A program made the translations under genes and the position numbers. A stretch of DNA of 49,978 bases from Deltaproteobacteria bacterium (GTDB taxonomy: Bacteria; Desulfobacterota; Syntrophia; Syntrophales; UBA2210): contig JAPLJO010000076.1 in the NCBI GenBank assembly GCA_026388515.1, positions 1 through 49,978 on the forward strand, written 5' to 3'. This document shows positions 48,923 through 49,978 of the stretch, one piece after another. The first letter of the stretch is position 1. Each line of letters opens with the position of its first letter. A model generated the notes under the pieces. It was given only the letters and a program-made list of their open reading frames with translations, searched no databases and was not told the DNA's origin.

Positions 48923-49978
48923 ATGAAAAGAAAATGGTGTGCATTGCTTGTATGTGCAATGATTGTGTCGCTGGGGCTTGCTGGATGCAGCAGCGATGAC
49001 ACTTCGGTGTCATCGTCGGGCGATACGATCAAGGCAAGTACGGAGGCGATCTTCACCGGTCAGGTGCTCAATGTGCTTGACAAGCCCATGGCAGGCGTTG
49101 CCGTCACGCTGTATGCAAAGAACAAATATACGACGAAGACGGACGACTATGGTAATTACATGATTACCGTGAGTCTCGGTGATGTAGTTGCCACGCCGGG
49201 CGGTGGATCGGGTACGAAAGATGATGTCAACATCGGTGACGGGGATATTGTAAAACGGACATTCCCCATTGAAATTCAAGAGAAGGGATATGCCGTATTC
49301 CGTCAGTTAGTGAACTTTGAAGGTGTACTCGGGTACACCGACGGAACGGGCGCGGTGGTCCTGCTTTCTCAGGTAGGCCAGTGCATCCCGACGGTATGGC
49401 TTGACCCCATCGTGGACAATTTCAAATTCACGGTATATGCGCAGGGTGTACCGGCTCCTTATGCTACTGTATCGCTCTATCCTGACTCTATGGACAATTA
49501 CCAGGTTAGCAGTGAGAAGTGCGGCGATGACGACGGCGGCTGCTGGTACTATGGCTGGTACGAGACGGGTATCATTCAGCTCCATTCCGACGCGAACGGC
49601 GTAGTGGAAATAAAGGCTGAAGACGGAATCCCGGCACAGGATTACGATGTTTTTGCGGCACCCTACGATGTGAACGGGGACGGCATATTCGAGTATGACG
49701 CCTCCAACGAAACGCAGCCCTGGGGTGGTTTTGATCTCTGTATAGGCGACGGGCTCCTCGATCTCATTTATAACCAGGAATCCGACAGCTATGCGGTGAC
49801 GCAGACCGCGTTTGCTCCCTCCGTTATTCTCAACGACGGACAAGGGTGCATCGATGTGGTATTCTGCAACATGGAAGATCTGAAAATGATCCCCCAGGCA
49901 CAGTCGGCGAACTTCCAGATTACCGTCATGCTGGGCCGTCCGATCATGGTCAATGCGGACGGCGTGACCATTCCCGGC
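48923..49978 (+). CDS. Lipoprotein with carboxypeptidase-regulatory-like domain, 3' end cut off
   Basis: The gene runs off the window; 352 codons are visible. The signal MKRKWCALLVCAMIVSLGLAGC ends in a lipobox (LAG|C), with serines and aspartates after the cysteine (SSDD). A CarboxypepD-reg/Cna-B-like domain follows (about residues 45-80, IFTGQVLNVLDKPMAGVAVTLYAKNKYTTKTDDYGNYMITV). A Cys- and Asp-rich beta region comes next (SEKCGDDDGGCWYYGWYETG, and YDVNGDGIFEYD, which looks like a Ca-binding loop). AAGGAGG lies 9-15 bases before the ATG. It may be a surface lipoprotein exported by the adjacent T2SS; this is inference from position. Confidence 0.85.
   Translation, partial: MKRKWCALLVCAMIVSLGLAGCSSDDTSVSSSGDTIKASTEAIFTGQVLNVLDKPMAGVAVTLYAKNKYTTKTDDYGNYMITVSLGDVVATPGGGSGTKDDVNIGDGDIVKRTFPIEIQEKGYAVFRQLVNFEGVLGYTDGTGAVVLLSQVGQCIPTVWLDPIVDNFKFTVYAQGVPAPYATVSLYPDSMDNYQVSSEKCGDDDGGCWYYGWYETGIIQLHSDANGVVEIKAEDGIPAQDYDVFAAPYDVNGDGIFEYDASNETQPWGGFDLCIGDGLLDLIYNQESDSYAVTQTAFAPSVILNDGQGCIDVVFCNMEDLKMIPQAQSANFQITVMLGRPIMVNADGVTIPG

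Overview
The window is GC-rich, densely coded bacterial DNA. Several features point to an anaerobic or microaerobic Deltaproteobacterium (Desulfobacterota, plausibly near the Syntrophia): corrinoid-dependent methyl transfer, ADP-forming acyl-CoA synthetases, acyl-CoA dehydrogenase and CoA-transferase chemistry, cytochrome bd, and a type II secretion cluster with PilM-like GspL, GspN, GspA and GspB. The taxonomic assignment is inference from gene content. No rRNA, tRNA, CRISPR array or insertion sequence was seen.

Region 1 (1-6670) holds the end of a corrinoid protein gene and a UroD-fold methyltransferase gene, then a regulator that joins a MerR head to a TetR body, an AbrB/PIN toxin-antitoxin pair, cydAB and a threonine aldolase. 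Region 2 (6671-8500) is an accessory island. It carries an MqsR-like toxin with an MqsA-Panacea fusion antitoxin, a palindromic operator candidate, a small nested-repeat element, a small conserved gene and a possible gene remnant. Region 3 (8600-19130) encodes an EmrAB-type efflux pair and a CoA-metabolism block: an alpha-only NDP-forming synthetase, an SDR with the 3-ketosphinganine-reductase signature, a full alpha-beta synthetase, a P-loop/DRTGG protein and a convergent CoA-transferase-GNAT fusion. A long palindromic element follows.

Region 4 (19190-24790) is mixed: a lipoprotein, a MutY-like glycosylase without the iron-sulfur cysteines, an acyl-CoA dehydrogenase, an FGE-fold lipoprotein and an EamA transporter. 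Region 5 (25079-48642) is a type II secretion locus in the order F, G, H, [two inverted genes], PPIase, I, J, K, L, M, N, C, A, B, D, [TPR-barrel, FecR, PKD protein], E. A lipoprotein gene runs off the right end.

In the secretion locus, GspE/F/L/M would form the inner-membrane motor platform, G/H/I/J/K the pseudopilus, C the link to secretin D, and A/B the secretin assembly or peptidoglycan-remodelling pair. The PPIase could fold substrates in the periplasm. The three genes between gspD and gspE, and the lipoprotein after gspE, look like envelope or surface cargo and partners. Short palindromic repeats recur at gene borders and in two places sit inside the secretion locus immediately before a gene.
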